Below, piece after piece: positions 24,925 through 34,158 of a stretch of DNA of 64,000 nt. The position numbers and the translations under genes are program-made. Positions within the stretch are counted from its first letter, which is position 1, and each line of letters begins with the position of its first letter. The DNA comes from Sporomusaceae bacterium UBA7701. Lineage in GTDB: Bacteria > Bacillota > Negativicutes > Sporomusales > UBA7701. The stretch spans positions 393,268 through 457,267 of the forward strand of contig DLGF01000014.1 of assembly GCA_002482545.1 (NCBI GenBank). The letters run 5' to 3'. The notes below the pieces were generated by a model, which ran no database searches, had not been told where the DNA came from, and was given only the letters and a program-made list of their open reading frames with translations.

Positions 24925-25413
24925 ATGGACCAACAGCAAAAGGTTTATCAGAAACTGGACGAATTGCATATCCCCTATGAGGTAATGAACCATCCGGCAG
25001 TCTTCACCATGGAGGAAATGGACGAACTGGGCATCACCCGCCACGGTGATGTCTGCAAAAATCTATTTTTGCGGGACGCCAAAGGCAAACGCCATTTTCT
25101 TGTTGTCTTAAACAAGGACAAGCAGGCCAACTTAAAGGATATCCGCGACCAGCTAGGCTGCACTCCCCTGAGTTTCGCCTCGGAAGAACGGCTCGCCAAG
25201 CACTTGCAGCTCAGCAACGGCGCGGTGACGCCCCTGGGGGTCATCAATGACGCATCGCACGCGGTCGAGGTGGTGTTCGACAAGGATCTGGTCGGGAAAG
25301 TCAAACTCGGCATCCATCCTAATGACAATACGGCAACCGTCTGGATTGCTTTCGATCAGCTCAAAAAGCTGATCGAGCACAACGGCAACCCCATTGCGTA
25401 TGTGACGATTTAG
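24925..25413 (+). CDS. YbaK/PrdX-type aminoacyl-tRNA deacylase
   Basis: 162 residues, MDQQQKVYQKLDELHIPYEVMNHPAVFTMEEMDEL, then GDVCKNLFLRDAKGKRHFLVVLNKDKQANLKDI with the invariant lysine of the family, and GAVTPLGVINDASHAVEVVFDKDL. Such proteins hydrolyse alanyl- or cysteinyl-tRNAPro to correct mischarging. AAAGGAGG eight bases before the ATG fixes the start; the longer frame from 24757 has no conserved sequence. Confidence 0.9.
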   Translation: MDQQQKVYQKLDELHIPYEVMNHPAVFTMEEMDELGITRHGDVCKNLFLRDAKGKRHFLVVLNKDKQANLKDIRDQLGCTPLSFASEERLAKHLQLSNGAVTPLGVINDASHAVEVVFDKDLVGKVKLGIHPNDNTATVWIAFDQLKKLIEHNGNPIAYVTI

Positions 25414-25448
25414 CCGAACCGGGCCGCCCATACCCTGCATCGCCCGCT

Positions 25449-26441
25449 TTAGGGTTCATCGCTTACGGCGGCCGCCATTCTCCGGCGCAGCCCGGACGAT
25501 AGCCGCGCGCCGAACGGCTGCAGTTCCAAAACGTCCAGCAACGCCAGGAAATGATAGAGTTCGTCAAGTCCCAGCAAGCCCCAGCGATACTCCTGCCAAA
25601 CCGCCTGGCTCATCGCCAGCAGCACGTTGGCCCGCGGTTCTTCAAAAAGTCCGTCGCCGTTTATTTCCTGGAGTTCCAGCCGCCTGAGCCGCTCCGCGGC
25701 GCTCCCTTGACGCCGGGGATCGATTTGGCATTCCCGGGCCAGGGACTGCTTGACGGCGGCTTTCGTCGCCCGGCAGAAAAGCTCGCCCAATTTGGATTGG
25801 GTTCCGGCATCCCGGCAGGCCACGTTTGCCGCCGGATCGCAGGCGAGAATGACGCCGTCCGTGCCGGTGCCGGTGGCGGGATTCAGGGTGGACGGACTTA
25901 CCACCGCCAGTTCCTGCAAGGCGGCGGCCTTGGCCTCGGTAATGCTCAACAAGGCTTTGGCCATTGCTCCTCTTGGCAGGCTGATATTGGTAAAAGCCAG
26001 AAGGTTGATGGTGCCGCCCAGCGGCTGATAGCAGTCGGGGTCTTCGTAGTAGCAGGCGAAGTCGCCGGCCCGGGCGGCATTTTCGTTTACCCCGGCGGTT
26101 GCCACGACTTCCACGACCGTGTCCCTGAAGGTGATGGCGCTATAGCCCCGGCACTCCATACGGGCGCTTGTCAACAGGCCGGTGGACCGCTCCCGGTTGA
26201 GGCCGTGCTCGGCGGCGACGGCGGCCAGATAATTCTCCAGGCTGCCGCCGGGCAGATCGCCTTCGCTGTCGACAAACAGGCCGAGGCGCTGGTTGAATAC
26301 GGCATCGGCCAGCAGATAGCCGCCGTTATAGGCCGAGGTACTTAGGACCAGGCAAGGCGAAGGAAAGCGGCACAGGATGGACTGGTCGCCGATGTCCAGC
26401 ACGCCTCCGGTTATGAGCAGTTGACTTGCCATGGGCTTCAT
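25449..26441 (-). CDS. cbiZ: Adenosylcobinamide amidohydrolase CbiZ
   Basis: CbiZ removes the aminopropanol side chain from adenosylcobinamide or pseudo-B12 so that cobyric acid can be recycled. 330 residues; LVLSTSAYNGGYLLADAVFNQRLG near the start, ECRGYSAITFRDTVVEVVATAGVNENAARAGD in the middle, and the diagnostic NPATGTGTDGVILACDP. About 95 further residues at the C-terminus are beyond the usual domain. It follows btuB on the same strand by 75 bases, probably sharing the cobalamin riboswitch. Confidence 0.9.
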   Translation of the reverse strand: MKPMASQLLITGGVLDIGDQSILCRFPSPCLVLSTSAYNGGYLLADAVFNQRLGLFVDSEGDLPGGSLENYLAAVAAEHGLNRERSTGLLTSARMECRGYSAITFRDTVVEVVATAGVNENAARAGDFACYYEDPDCYQPLGGTINLLAFTNISLPRGAMAKALLSITEAKAAALQELAVVSPSTLNPATGTGTDGVILACDPAANVACRDAGTQSKLGELFCRATKAAVKQSLARECQIDPRRQGSAAERLRRLELQEINGDGLFEEPRANVLLAMSQAVWQEYRWGLLGLDELYHFLALLDVLELQPFGARLSSGLRRRMAAAVSDEP

Positions 26442-26468
26442 CTCTTTCCTGAAAAATACGGGTTCAAG

Positions 26469-26512
26469 CCACCGGCATAAAGGGCGGATTCCCCCGCCCT
26501 CTATGCCGGTTT
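26469..26512. terminator. Hairpin in the btuB-cbiZ gap
   Basis: CCGGCATAAAGGGCGG pairs with CCGCCCTCTATGCCGG (one mismatch). T-run only on the plus strand (TTTTATTT), so on the btuB transcript it would act as an intercistronic or 3'-stabilising hairpin rather than a strong terminator. Confidence 0.5.
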
Positions 26513-26515
26513 TAT

Positions 26516-28342
26516 TTACAGCGTCTGTTTTACGCCCAGCAGGAAAGTACGCCCGTTCGCCGGATAGCCGTTGACAGCCTGGTACTGTTTGTCGAAGAGG
26601 TTGCTAACGGTCAGGAACAGGGTGGTGTCTTCATTTAAGGCGTAGCTGGTGTTGGTGTTGACGATGCAGCGGCCGCCCACCCGGCTGGCCGCCGTGCCGG
26701 TTTGGTCCTGGTATACGCCGTAGACCGTCTGCGACAGCTTGCCTTCTTGAATATGGAAGCCGACATGGAAGCTGTGGCGGGGGTCACCGATGCTGCGGTC
26801 ATTTTGATCGCGGCCGTCGAGATAGGTGTAGCCCACATCCGCCGTGGTGGCCGGCGACAGTTTGCTGACCAGGCTGGCATTCAGGCCGGTGGCCTTATAA
26901 CGGTCGATATTGTGCGGGTGATAAGTAAAATCAGGGTCGGCCGTCCAGCGGATGGCATCGGTGATATTCCGCCGGAAAACCGAGGCTGTTGCTTCGGTGG
27001 CGGCATTGATCCTGGTTTTCACGCCCGCTTCCGCCGTCCAGCCGGTTTCGGGCTCCAGATTGGGGTCGCCGGTGTTGCCCCAGCCATCATCGCCGTAGAG
27101 GTCGTCGAATTTGGGCGCTTTGAAGACTTTAGCCCAGTTGGCGAAATAACTGGTATTGGCGTTCGCCTGGTACAAATACGCGGCTTGCGGCAGCCAGTGC
27201 GTCCCGTAGAGGCTGCTTTCATCCCGCCGCAAACCGACGGTCAGCTTGGCGGCGGCATTGAAGCTGTACTGATCCTGGAGAAAAATCGCTTTGGTGGTGC
27301 CGTCGCGGGGAACGCCGCCCTCGCCGGTGCTCACGACCTTGTCCTTACGCCATTCGCCGCCCCAGGTCAACAGGTTGGCCGCGTTCCATCTGGCGCTGTC
27401 CTGATATTCGAAAGCCCGCACCGTGTTCTTGTGCCGGAAAACGCCGGAATTTACGCCGGAATATCGCTGGTCGTTATCGTAGTAGCGGACCATGCGGCTG
27501 CCATCCGCGTGCTCCTTGGCATAACCCATGCTCCAGTTGCGCCGCAGGATATCCTGATAGTCGCCCGGCGACGGCCAGGCCAAGGAGCCCGGCAGGCCGG
27601 CGTGGCTGTCGTAGTAATCATAGGTAAAGGTAAGGCTCTCGCTTTTGGCCAGATCCTGGTCGAGCCGGAAAGAGAGGTTCTTGCCTTCGTAGGCGCTGTT
27701 GGCCCGCTGGCCGTCATTGCTCTCCCGGCTTCCGGACAGTTGCCAGCGGGTGTTTTGGTCCTGGCCGCCGGTGTCGAACCCGTAATACCGGCCTCCATGA
27801 TTGCCGCCGGCCGCCGTGGCGATTGTGGGAGTGGAAGAATCGCCCTTTTTCGTGATAATATTGATCACGCCGCCGACCGCGTCTGCGCCGTAAAGCGTGG
27901 AGGCCCCGCCGCGAACCACCTCAATGCGGTCAATATTGCCGCCGAGCAGGATGGCGTTTGCGTCGATCCCGCCGGAACCGACGCCGATGCCTTGCGGCAA
28001 ATTCATGCGTTTGCCGTCGATCAGCAGGACAACCCGGTCCGTTCCCAGGATATAGGGAACGGCTTTCTGGCCGGCGCCTCCATACTGCTGCACCACGACG
28101 CCGCTCACGCCGGTCAGAGCGTCGGACAGCGTCCGCGCCCCCTTGCGCTGCAGTTCCTCGCCGGAAAGGACGGTGACGTTGGCCGGCGTGCTGCCGACGG
28201 TCTGCGCGACGCGTTCGGCGGTAACCGTCACTTGGTCGAGCTGAAAAGTCACATCTTCCTCGGCCCAGGCCCCATCGGCCCACAACAGCGCACCGGCTGC
28301 CACAGCCGCCATTATTTTTTTTCTGAACGTCTTGTTGCTCAT
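26516..28342 (-). CDS. btuB: TonB-dependent vitamin B12 receptor BtuB-like
   Basis: Outer-membrane cobalamin receptor of 608 residues. Signal peptide 1-27 (MSNKTFRKKIMAAVAAGALLWADGAWA), plug domain from DQVTVTAERVAQTVGSTPANVTVLSGEEL (containing the TonB box region) through IDRIEVVRGGASTLYGADAVGGVINIITKKG, then a 22-strand barrel ending in FLLGVKQTL. Presence of such a receptor means an outer membrane, hence a diderm. It lies directly behind a cobalamin riboswitch, which makes B12 the likely ligand. Confidence 0.93.
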   Translation of the reverse strand: MSNKTFRKKIMAAVAAGALLWADGAWAEEDVTFQLDQVTVTAERVAQTVGSTPANVTVLSGEELQRKGARTLSDALTGVSGVVVQQYGGAGQKAVPYILGTDRVVLLIDGKRMNLPQGIGVGSGGIDANAILLGGNIDRIEVVRGGASTLYGADAVGGVINIITKKGDSSTPTIATAAGGNHGGRYYGFDTGGQDQNTRWQLSGSRESNDGQRANSAYEGKNLSFRLDQDLAKSESLTFTYDYYDSHAGLPGSLAWPSPGDYQDILRRNWSMGYAKEHADGSRMVRYYDNDQRYSGVNSGVFRHKNTVRAFEYQDSARWNAANLLTWGGEWRKDKVVSTGEGGVPRDGTTKAIFLQDQYSFNAAAKLTVGLRRDESSLYGTHWLPQAAYLYQANANTSYFANWAKVFKAPKFDDLYGDDGWGNTGDPNLEPETGWTAEAGVKTRINAATEATASVFRRNITDAIRWTADPDFTYHPHNIDRYKATGLNASLVSKLSPATTADVGYTYLDGRDQNDRSIGDPRHSFHVGFHIQEGKLSQTVYGVYQDQTGTAASRVGGRCIVNTNTSYALNEDTTLFLTVSNLFDKQYQAVNGYPANGRTFLLGVKQTL

Positions 28343-28478
28343 GATAATTTTCCTCTCGTTGGTTGGATTCGGCTTTTATCGTTGCGTCCCTCATCCGGCG
28401 TCCTGGCGGACATTCCTGCCGAAAGCCGGGGGCAGGCAATGAAATTCCCGCCAAACGGTGAAGAGGCGGCTGACAAAA

Positions 28479-28505
28479 CAAAGGCCTCCCGCAAGGAAGG
28501 CTTAG
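28479..28505 (-). terminator. Second hairpin in the btuB leader
   Basis: GCCTTCC and GGGAGGC arms, followed on the minus strand by CTTTGTTTTG. It lies downstream of the terminator at 28524-28552 and may be a back-up stop. Confidence 0.5.
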
Positions 28506-28523
28506 GTGTTCCCTGACTATGCC

Positions 28524-28552
28524 AATAAAAATCCCGGCTCCATCGCCGGGAA
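28524..28552 (-). terminator. Expression-platform terminator of the cobalamin riboswitch
   Basis: CCCGGC and GCCGGG with a 6-base loop, followed on the minus strand by ATTTTTATT. Placed between aptamer and btuB, it fits transcription termination on B12 binding. Confidence 0.8.
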
Positions 28553-28599
28553 GGTATAGCAGAGGCTCAACGCCCGTAAATCCCCTCCCCATCGCTCGT

Positions 28600-28775
28600 G
28601 GGTAACGCGGTGATGTCGGACAGGCAGTTCTTCTGACTCAGGATCATTGCTTGCCTGCGCCTTCCCAAGGCCTCATGCCTCAGTGACATCTGCAGGTTTG
28701 CTCCCCATTACAGCGGCGGGACCGTGTTGGCTTTGCACCAAGCTTCCCTATTAAGCCCAAGCGGGCACCTATCCC
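28600..28775 (-). promoter_or_regulatory. Cobalamin riboswitch aptamer
   Basis: On the minus strand the element starts GATAGGTGCCCG, continues with AATAGGGAA, GGTGCAAAGCC, ACGGTCCCGCCGCTGTAA and the B12-box-like GATGTCACTGAGGC, and ends near CATCACCGCG. These are the conserved blocks of the cobalamin class in the right order. It controls btuB and probably cbiZ. Confidence 0.95.
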
Positions 28776-28905
28776 AACGATTTCAATTGTCGGTTTCATT
28801 ATATCCATTGCAGTAAAATATTGTCAATGCTTCTCGAGGTGATTTTCAAAGCACTGCTCGCCGGCTTCACGCCGATAAACCGGCCGGAAGACCCGGAAAC
28901 CATTC

Positions 28906-29526
28906 CTAGGAACAACTGCCCCGGTTTAGTTCCACCAGGTCGACCACCCTCGTGCAAAGCCGTTTTAGCAGGTTTTGATCGTGGCTTATGACCAGAATCC
29001 CCAGCTCGTGCCGACGGGAAAACTTCAGCACCGCCTGCCAGATCTGGGCCTGCGTAACGGCATCCAGCATCGTGGTCATCTCATCGGCGATCAGAAACCG
29101 GGTTTGAGCGGTGAGGGCCCGGGCCACGCAAAAACGCTGCAGTTCGCCGCCGGACAATTCATTGGGCCACCGGCCGAGCCACTCCGGCCGGAGTCCGAGT
29201 TCTCCGCACACCTCGGCCCCGGGGCTGCCCCCTTCCCGCAGGATGTCCCGCATTCGCCAGCGCGGATTGACCGCGCTCTCCGGATGCTGAAAGATCAATT
29301 GCACCGGACAATACCCCGTCTGCGGCAGCGGCTCGCCATCCAGCCTGACACCGCCTTCCGCCGGCTGCCCATAGCCGGCCAGAATCCGGCCAAGGGTGGT
29401 TTTTCCGTAGCCGCTGGGACCCGCGAGCCCGACCACCTCGCCGGAATTCAGATCGAGGTTGACGCCCCGCAGCACCCACGGGCCTTGTTCGTAGCGATAA
29501 CCGATGTTGCAGGCTTCAAGACGCAT
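28906..29526 (-). CDS. ABC transporter ATPase, nickel/peptide type (DppF/NikE-like)
   Basis: 206 residues. Walker A GPSGYGKTTL, Q-loop QLIFQHPESAVNPR (the AVNP motif of the peptide/nickel family), signature LSGGELQR, Walker B FLIADEMTTMLD and H-loop VISHDQ. Shorter than usual because it lacks the C-terminal zinc-like extension of its partner. It overlaps the preceding ATPase gene by 11 bases and is the last gene of the operon. Confidence 0.87.
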   Translation of the reverse strand: MRLEACNIGYRYEQGPWVLRGVNLDLNSGEVVGLAGPSGYGKTTLGRILAGYGQPAEGGVRLDGEPLPQTGYCPVQLIFQHPESAVNPRWRMRDILREGGSPGAEVCGELGLRPEWLGRWPNELSGGELQRFCVARALTAQTRFLIADEMTTMLDAVTQAQIWQAVLKFSRRHELGILVISHDQNLLKRLCTRVVDLVELNRGSCS

Positions 29527-30439
29527 AGTGGCACCTCACCATTCCTCCGCGCAATACGCGCGGCGGGGGCTCGGCCTTCGCACACTCCGTCGCGGCCCGG
29601 GGACAGCGCGGCTGAAAGGAGCAGCCTGCGACAAGGTTGCAGTTTGCCGGCTGAAAACCCGCCAAAGGGATAAAACCGTTCCGGGGTAGCGCCCGCCACA
29701 ACGCCTGACTATAAGGATGCCGCAAACTTTCCCCGGTGTCCGCGAAATCTTCGGCCCGGGCCACTTCGATCGTGGTTCCGGCGTAAAATACCGCGATTCG
29801 GTCCGCCACCCGCAGCGCCGCCTCTATGTCGTGGGTTATGAGCATTACCGCCCGGCCGGCGTCGGCCATCTCCCGGAAAAAGCCGAGGGTCTCGCGCAGG
29901 GCGGCTTCGTCCAGTCCGGGAGTCGGCTCGTCGGCAATGACTACTTGTGCGCCGCTGACGACCGCCGTCGACACCAGCACCCGGCGCGCCATGCCTCCGG
30001 AAAGTTCGAAGGGATATAATTTCTCGACAGCGGGAGGCAGGTTGTACCGGGCAAAGACCGCGCGCTGCGCGGCTGTCGGGTCGCTGCCCCGCGCAGCCAG
30101 CCGCACCTGCCGCCCCACCCGCATGAGCGGATCGAGAAAGGTAACGGCTTGCGGCACGAGGGCCAGTTCCGCCCCTCTCAGTTCCGCCTGCCGCGCAGGC
30201 GTCAGCGTCTCCCCCCGGTAGCGGATGGTTCCCGCCAGCCGGGCGTTGCCCGGCAATATTCCCAGGATGGCGTGCGCCAAAAGGCTCTTGCCCGAGCCGC
30301 TTGATCCCACTACCGCGAGAATCTCGCCGGAGCCGACGGAAACATTGAGGCCGGAGATAACCGTCAGCTCCTTTCGCCGGAGACCGGACTCATATTGGGC
30401 AAAGGCTACGGACAAATCATTCACTTCCAATACAGGCAT
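29516..30439 (-). CDS. ABC transporter ATPase, nickel/peptide type (DppD/NikD-like)
   Basis: 307 residues: VVGSSGSGKSLLAHAIL (Walker A), LVPQAVTFLDPLMRVG (Q-loop), LSGGMARRVLVSTAV (signature), VVIADEPTPGLDEA (Walker B), and the C-terminal oligopeptide/nickel extension ending in FQPRCPRAATECAKAEPP. That Cys-containing tail is typical of DppD/OppD proteins. Works with the ATPase encoded next to drive import. Confidence 0.88.
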   Translation of the reverse strand: MPVLEVNDLSVAFAQYESGLRRKELTVISGLNVSVGSGEILAVVGSSGSGKSLLAHAILGILPGNARLAGTIRYRGETLTPARQAELRGAELALVPQAVTFLDPLMRVGRQVRLAARGSDPTAAQRAVFARYNLPPAVEKLYPFELSGGMARRVLVSTAVVSGAQVVIADEPTPGLDEAALRETLGFFREMADAGRAVMLITHDIEAALRVADRIAVFYAGTTIEVARAEDFADTGESLRHPYSQALWRALPRNGFIPLAGFQPANCNLVAGCSFQPRCPRAATECAKAEPPPRVLRGGMVRCHYAS

Positions 30440-30471
30440 TGTCGCCGCTCCTTCCTATTCGGACCGCCGCA

Positions 30472-31362
30472 TTACTCATGGGCGCTGTGCGGGTCAATCA
30501 GCCGCCTCAGGTTATCCCCCAGGACGTCGAAAGCCCGGACCATGATCAGCAGGGACAGTCCCGGAAAAAAGGCCAGCCACCAAATCCCGGCGGACAAGTA
30601 ACGCATGGCCTCGGATAAAATAATTCCTATGGCCGGCTGCTGAGGCGAAAGGCCGAACCCGAGGAAGGTAACGCCGGCCTCATGCAGGATGGCATGGGGA
30701 AATAACAGGACGAAACCCACATAGAGCTGGGGAACCAGGTGCGGAAGCATATGCCTGGTGGCCACCCACCAGCGCGACCGCCCCAGCTTTCGCGAGGTCA
30801 GCACAAACTCGGCCGAGCGCAGTTGCAGAATCTCGGCCCGGATAATGCGGGCCAGGCTGGGCCAGTGGGTAAGCGCCACCCCGACGATGACGCCTTTCAC
30901 TCCCCCGCCCAGCGAGAACGAGATAAGAATAATCGTAACCAGGTGCGGCAGGCTGAGAAAAAGATCGATCAGCCAGGAGATGCAACTATCCACCGTCTTT
31001 CCCAGCGTCGCCGCCATCAGCCCGAGGACCAGGGCGATCCCGACGCTGGCCGTGGCGGTGATCAGGCCGATCGCCAGGCTCAGGGTAAGGCCCTTCAGGG
31101 TTCGGGCCAGCATATCCCGGCCCAGCCAGTCCGTGCCGAAGGGATATTCGAGCGAGGGTGCGGCGTTCCGTATATCCAGATGGGTCGCAACCCGGCTGTC
31201 GCCCAGCAGAATCCCGCCGGCCACGATTCCGGCCAGCAGCAGGGCGGACAGCAGGACCATTCCTGCCATACGGTGCCGGCGATGAAAGCCCGGCTGGCAA
31301 ATCCCCCCGGTCAAAGGGCGGCCGGGGCGCTCGGCCGCCATATCAAACTGGCTGCCGTTCAT
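30472..31362 (-). CDS. ABC transporter permease, nickel/peptide type (DppC/NikC-like)
   Basis: 296 residues, six membrane segments. After a long first loop, LEYPFGTDWLGRDMLARTLKG is the classical DppC/NikC signature; the EAA-type loop is VGVALTHWPSLARIIRAEILQLRSAEFVLTSRKLG. The start overlaps the stop of the previous permease (ATGA at 31359-31362). Confidence 0.88.
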   Translation of the reverse strand: MNGSQFDMAAERPGRPLTGGICQPGFHRRHRMAGMVLLSALLLAGIVAGGILLGDSRVATHLDIRNAAPSLEYPFGTDWLGRDMLARTLKGLTLSLAIGLITATASVGIALVLGLMAATLGKTVDSCISWLIDLFLSLPHLVTIILISFSLGGGVKGVIVGVALTHWPSLARIIRAEILQLRSAEFVLTSRKLGRSRWWVATRHMLPHLVPQLYVGFVLLFPHAILHEAGVTFLGFGLSPQQPAIGIILSEAMRYLSAGIWWLAFFPGLSLLIMVRAFDVLGDNLRRLIDPHSAHE

Positions 31363-32351
31363 ACTCCCGCCCCCTCTCGAATCCGCGGATCAACGATCCG
31401 ATAGAGAAGATCGGCGATCAGGTTTCCGGAAAACACAAACAAAGCACTGAAGAGGACAACCCCCAAAAGAAGCGGCACATCGCCCCGCAAGCCGGCCTCC
31501 ACGATCGTCTGCCCCAATCCGGGATAGGAAAAAACCTGCTCGGCAAGCACCGCCCCGCCGAACAGCTCGCTGAACGACGCAAACTGCAGCGTGAGGGCCG
31601 GCAGGACGACGTTGCGGAAGCCATGCCGCCAGAACAGCGTCATGCCCGCTTCGCCTCTCGCCCTGGCAAACAGCACATAGTCGCTGGCCAGAACATCGAT
31701 GAGCTTTTCCCGGGTATGAAGGGCGACATTGGCCACGCCCAGGACGCTTAAGGTCAAAACCGGCAAAACCAGATGGTGCAGCCGGTCGCCCAGCGTCACT
31801 TCGTGTGCAAGCAGCCCGGCCGGCACTCCCATGCCCACCGGGAACCACCCCAGCCACACGGCAAACACGGTCAGGACCAGCAGGCCAAGCCAGAAGGTGG
31901 GCGTGGACGCCAGCGTGCAGCAATACCATTTGATCATCCGGTCCACCCAGGTATCCCGCCGCATCCCGGCGATCACGCCAAGCGTAAAACCCACCAGGCC
32001 GGAGAGCAGCCAGGCCGCCCCCATCAGAAAGAGCGACGCCCCAAAGCGCTCGCCGATGACGCTGAGCACCGGCCGGCGGAATATCATGGATGTGCCGAAA
32101 TCGCCCCGGACAACCGCTGACGCCCAGTGCAGGAACTGTTCGACGGGCGGTTTGTCGAGACCCCAGTATTCGGCTATCCTGGCCCGCTGCTCGGGTCCTA
32201 CCTGCAGCATGTCGGCTCCGACATACGCCTGCACCGGATCGATAGGGGAAAGCCGGAGAAGAAAAAAGGAAAGCAGGCATAGCGCGGTCAGCAGCGTCGC
32301 CATACGCAAACACTTGCCTGCCAAAAAAACGGTCACATTCCGCCATTGCAC
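31359..32351 (-). CDS. ABC transporter permease, nickel/peptide type (DppB/NikB-like)
   Basis: About 330 residues, six membrane segments. LRLSPIDPVQAYVGADMLQVGPEQRARIAEYWGLDKPPVEQFLHWASAVVRGDFGTSMIFRRPV is the usual NikB/DppB first half, and the EAA loop reads RARGEAGMTLFWRHGFRN. An ATG at 32375 immediately follows the stop of the binding protein, but AGGAGG nine bases before the GTG at 32351 argues for that start. Confidence 0.86.
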   Translation of the reverse strand: MQWRNVTVFLAGKCLRMATLLTALCLLSFFLLRLSPIDPVQAYVGADMLQVGPEQRARIAEYWGLDKPPVEQFLHWASAVVRGDFGTSMIFRRPVLSVIGERFGASLFLMGAAWLLSGLVGFTLGVIAGMRRDTWVDRMIKWYCCTLASTPTFWLGLLVLTVFAVWLGWFPVGMGVPAGLLAHEVTLGDRLHHLVLPVLTLSVLGVANVALHTREKLIDVLASDYVLFARARGEAGMTLFWRHGFRNVVLPALTLQFASFSELFGGAVLAEQVFSYPGLGQTIVEAGLRGDVPLLLGVVLFSALFVFSGNLIADLLYRIVDPRIREGAGV

Positions 32352-32375
32352 GGGGTAAAGCCTCCTGCCGCTCAT

Positions 32376-33974
32376 CTATTTCCAATGCCACTCCGCGATA
32401 TTATCGGTAATCGGCCAGCCATGGCCGTGCGGTTCGATCTTCGGTTGGCCGATATCCAGGTTCTCCCGCACCAGATAACAATGCTTGAGGTTGACCAGCC
32501 AGGCCCACGGCGCATCTCCCTTGGCGCTCAGTCCCGTACTGCCGTCCCACTGCGCCTTTTTCCAGTAGCCGTTCGCCTCGTCCTGGCCGGTGGCCGCCAG
32601 AGCCTTGTCCATGTAGGCGTCGACGGCAGGGTTGCTATAATAGCCGGGATTATAGTAATCGATTCCGCTGTTCTTGCTGTAGTACACGTAGTACATCTCC
32701 AGCGGCGTATGGCTGCCCCAGCCGAGCATTACGGCATTGGAGTGCATCAGCGTTTTGATGTCGTCCCAGCTCTTGCCTTCGGTTCTCATGTTGATGCCGA
32801 GAGGCTTCACCATGTCCGCCGCAGCGATGGCCAGCGCCTGGCGCGTTTTGTCGCTGGCGGGGTAAATCAGCGTAAACTCGGCTTTGCGGGAATCCTTTTC
32901 CAGTATACCGTCCCCGTCGGCATCTTTCCAGCCGGCTTCGGCAAGAATGCGTTTCGCCCCGTTCAGGTCGTTGTCATTGATGACCGCGTCGGCATTCCAC
33001 CAGGGCAGTCGGTCGCAGATGGTATAGGCCGGAGTTCCCTGGCCTTCCAGGATTCCGTCGACCAGAGCCTTCCGGTCGACCGCGGCATTGATCGCTTTGC
33101 GGATAGCGCCGTCCGCCGTCACATCGTTGCCGACCGGATAACCGTTTTCCGTCTTCCCGCCGGCCTTCACCGTGGGAAACACGATGCCCCGGTTGTCGAC
33201 GCTATCGACGGCGATGAGCCTCATCCCGGCCACAGGCTGTTTGCTGAAAGCCGGAGGAATGGCAACGACGTCCGCCTTGCCGGCTTTGGCGGCGGCATAA
33301 GCGGCATCCTCGGACAAGAACAGAAAGGTCAGCTTGCTAAAGCCCGGCTTAGGTCCGTAATACTTCGGATTCGCCTCTACGATGAGCTGTTGGCCTTTGT
33401 CCCATTGGACGAATTTGAACGGGCCGGAACCGATGGGGTGTTGCGCATAATCTTTGCCATGAGCATGTTTGGGTACGATGCCGATGCCGGTCAGGACATC
33501 CACAAAGGCGGACTGAGGCTTTTTGAGGGTAAAGACCACGATATCGTCATCCGCTGCCTCGACGCTCTTCATAATGGTAAGGTCGACCACTGAATTGCTC
33601 TTCTGCGCCGTTTCGTATGTATATTGGATATCGGCGGCGGTTAACGGCTTTCCGTCGGAAAACTCGACGTCCTTGCGAATTTTTACCGTCCAGGTAAGTC
33701 CGTCGGCGCTGACTTGATACCCAGTAGCCAGATCATTCACGATTTGGAGATCTTTGTCGCGCTTGAGCAGCGTGCTCTGAAAGAGCGGCGAACCGTAGCG
33801 GCCCCAGCCGGTGGTGGGATCAAAGCCTCCCTCAGGCTCCGCGTTAATGGCCAGCACCAACTCATTCTTCGCGGCCGTATTGTCGCTCTTTGGCCCGGCG
33901 CAGCCGGACAGCCCGGCCACCAGAGCCATAATCGCCAATCCGGCCGCCAATTGCCAAATCCTTTTCTTTGCCAT
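32376..33974 (-). CDS. ABC transporter substrate-binding lipoprotein, nickel/peptide family 5
   Basis: 532 residues. Lipoprotein signal with lipobox LSGC (Cys about 25). Family-5 features: PLFQSTLLKRDKDLQIVNDLATGYQVSADGLTWTVKIRKDVEFSDGKPLTAADIQYTYE, HPIGSGPFKFVQWDKGQQLIVEANPKYYG, and a His-containing C-terminus HGHGWPITDNIAEWHWK. Similar binding proteins serve nickel, cobalt or metallophore uptake as well as peptides; a metal role is suggested by the nearby B12 genes but not proven. First gene of the five-gene operon. Confidence 0.87.
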   Translation of the reverse strand: MAKKRIWQLAAGLAIMALVAGLSGCAGPKSDNTAAKNELVLAINAEPEGGFDPTTGWGRYGSPLFQSTLLKRDKDLQIVNDLATGYQVSADGLTWTVKIRKDVEFSDGKPLTAADIQYTYETAQKSNSVVDLTIMKSVEAADDDIVVFTLKKPQSAFVDVLTGIGIVPKHAHGKDYAQHPIGSGPFKFVQWDKGQQLIVEANPKYYGPKPGFSKLTFLFLSEDAAYAAAKAGKADVVAIPPAFSKQPVAGMRLIAVDSVDNRGIVFPTVKAGGKTENGYPVGNDVTADGAIRKAINAAVDRKALVDGILEGQGTPAYTICDRLPWWNADAVINDNDLNGAKRILAEAGWKDADGDGILEKDSRKAEFTLIYPASDKTRQALAIAAADMVKPLGINMRTEGKSWDDIKTLMHSNAVMLGWGSHTPLEMYYVYYSKNSGIDYYNPGYYSNPAVDAYMDKALAATGQDEANGYWKKAQWDGSTGLSAKGDAPWAWLVNLKHCYLVRENLDIGQPKIEPHGHGWPITDNIAEWHWK

Positions 33975-34040
33975 CTTCCGTCCACTCCTTGTACGATTTA
34001 CTCCGAATACCAGCCTTCCGCCCGGAATTCTCGGGCATCA

Positions 34041-34105
34041 AAAAAACCACGAAAGGCTTCCCTTTCCCCTCCGAGGAAAGAACCAACCTTCGTGGTTTCG
34101 CATTC
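34041..34105 (-). promoter_or_regulatory. Terminator/attenuator in the leader of the ABC operon
   Basis: On the minus strand AAACCACGAA (about 34096-34105) pairs with TTTCGTGGTTT, enclosing a second stem CTTTCC/GGAAAG, and is followed by seven T residues. It lies about 70 bases before the ATG, after a promoter, so it can stop transcription before the genes. The 50 bases ahead of it fold into two small hairpins. No known riboswitch class was recognised. Confidence 0.6.
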
Positions 34106-34158
34106 GCTGTCGGTGTAACCGGAACAATCGCGGTAACTTCTTATTACCATCGAATTAT

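Noticed and set aside
26702..28516. 604-codon plus-strand frame opposite btuB
   Set aside because: Antisense shadow: btuB has full TonB-receptor motifs, signal peptide and riboswitch, whereas this frame has repetitive Gly/Val/Ala composition and no ribosome site.
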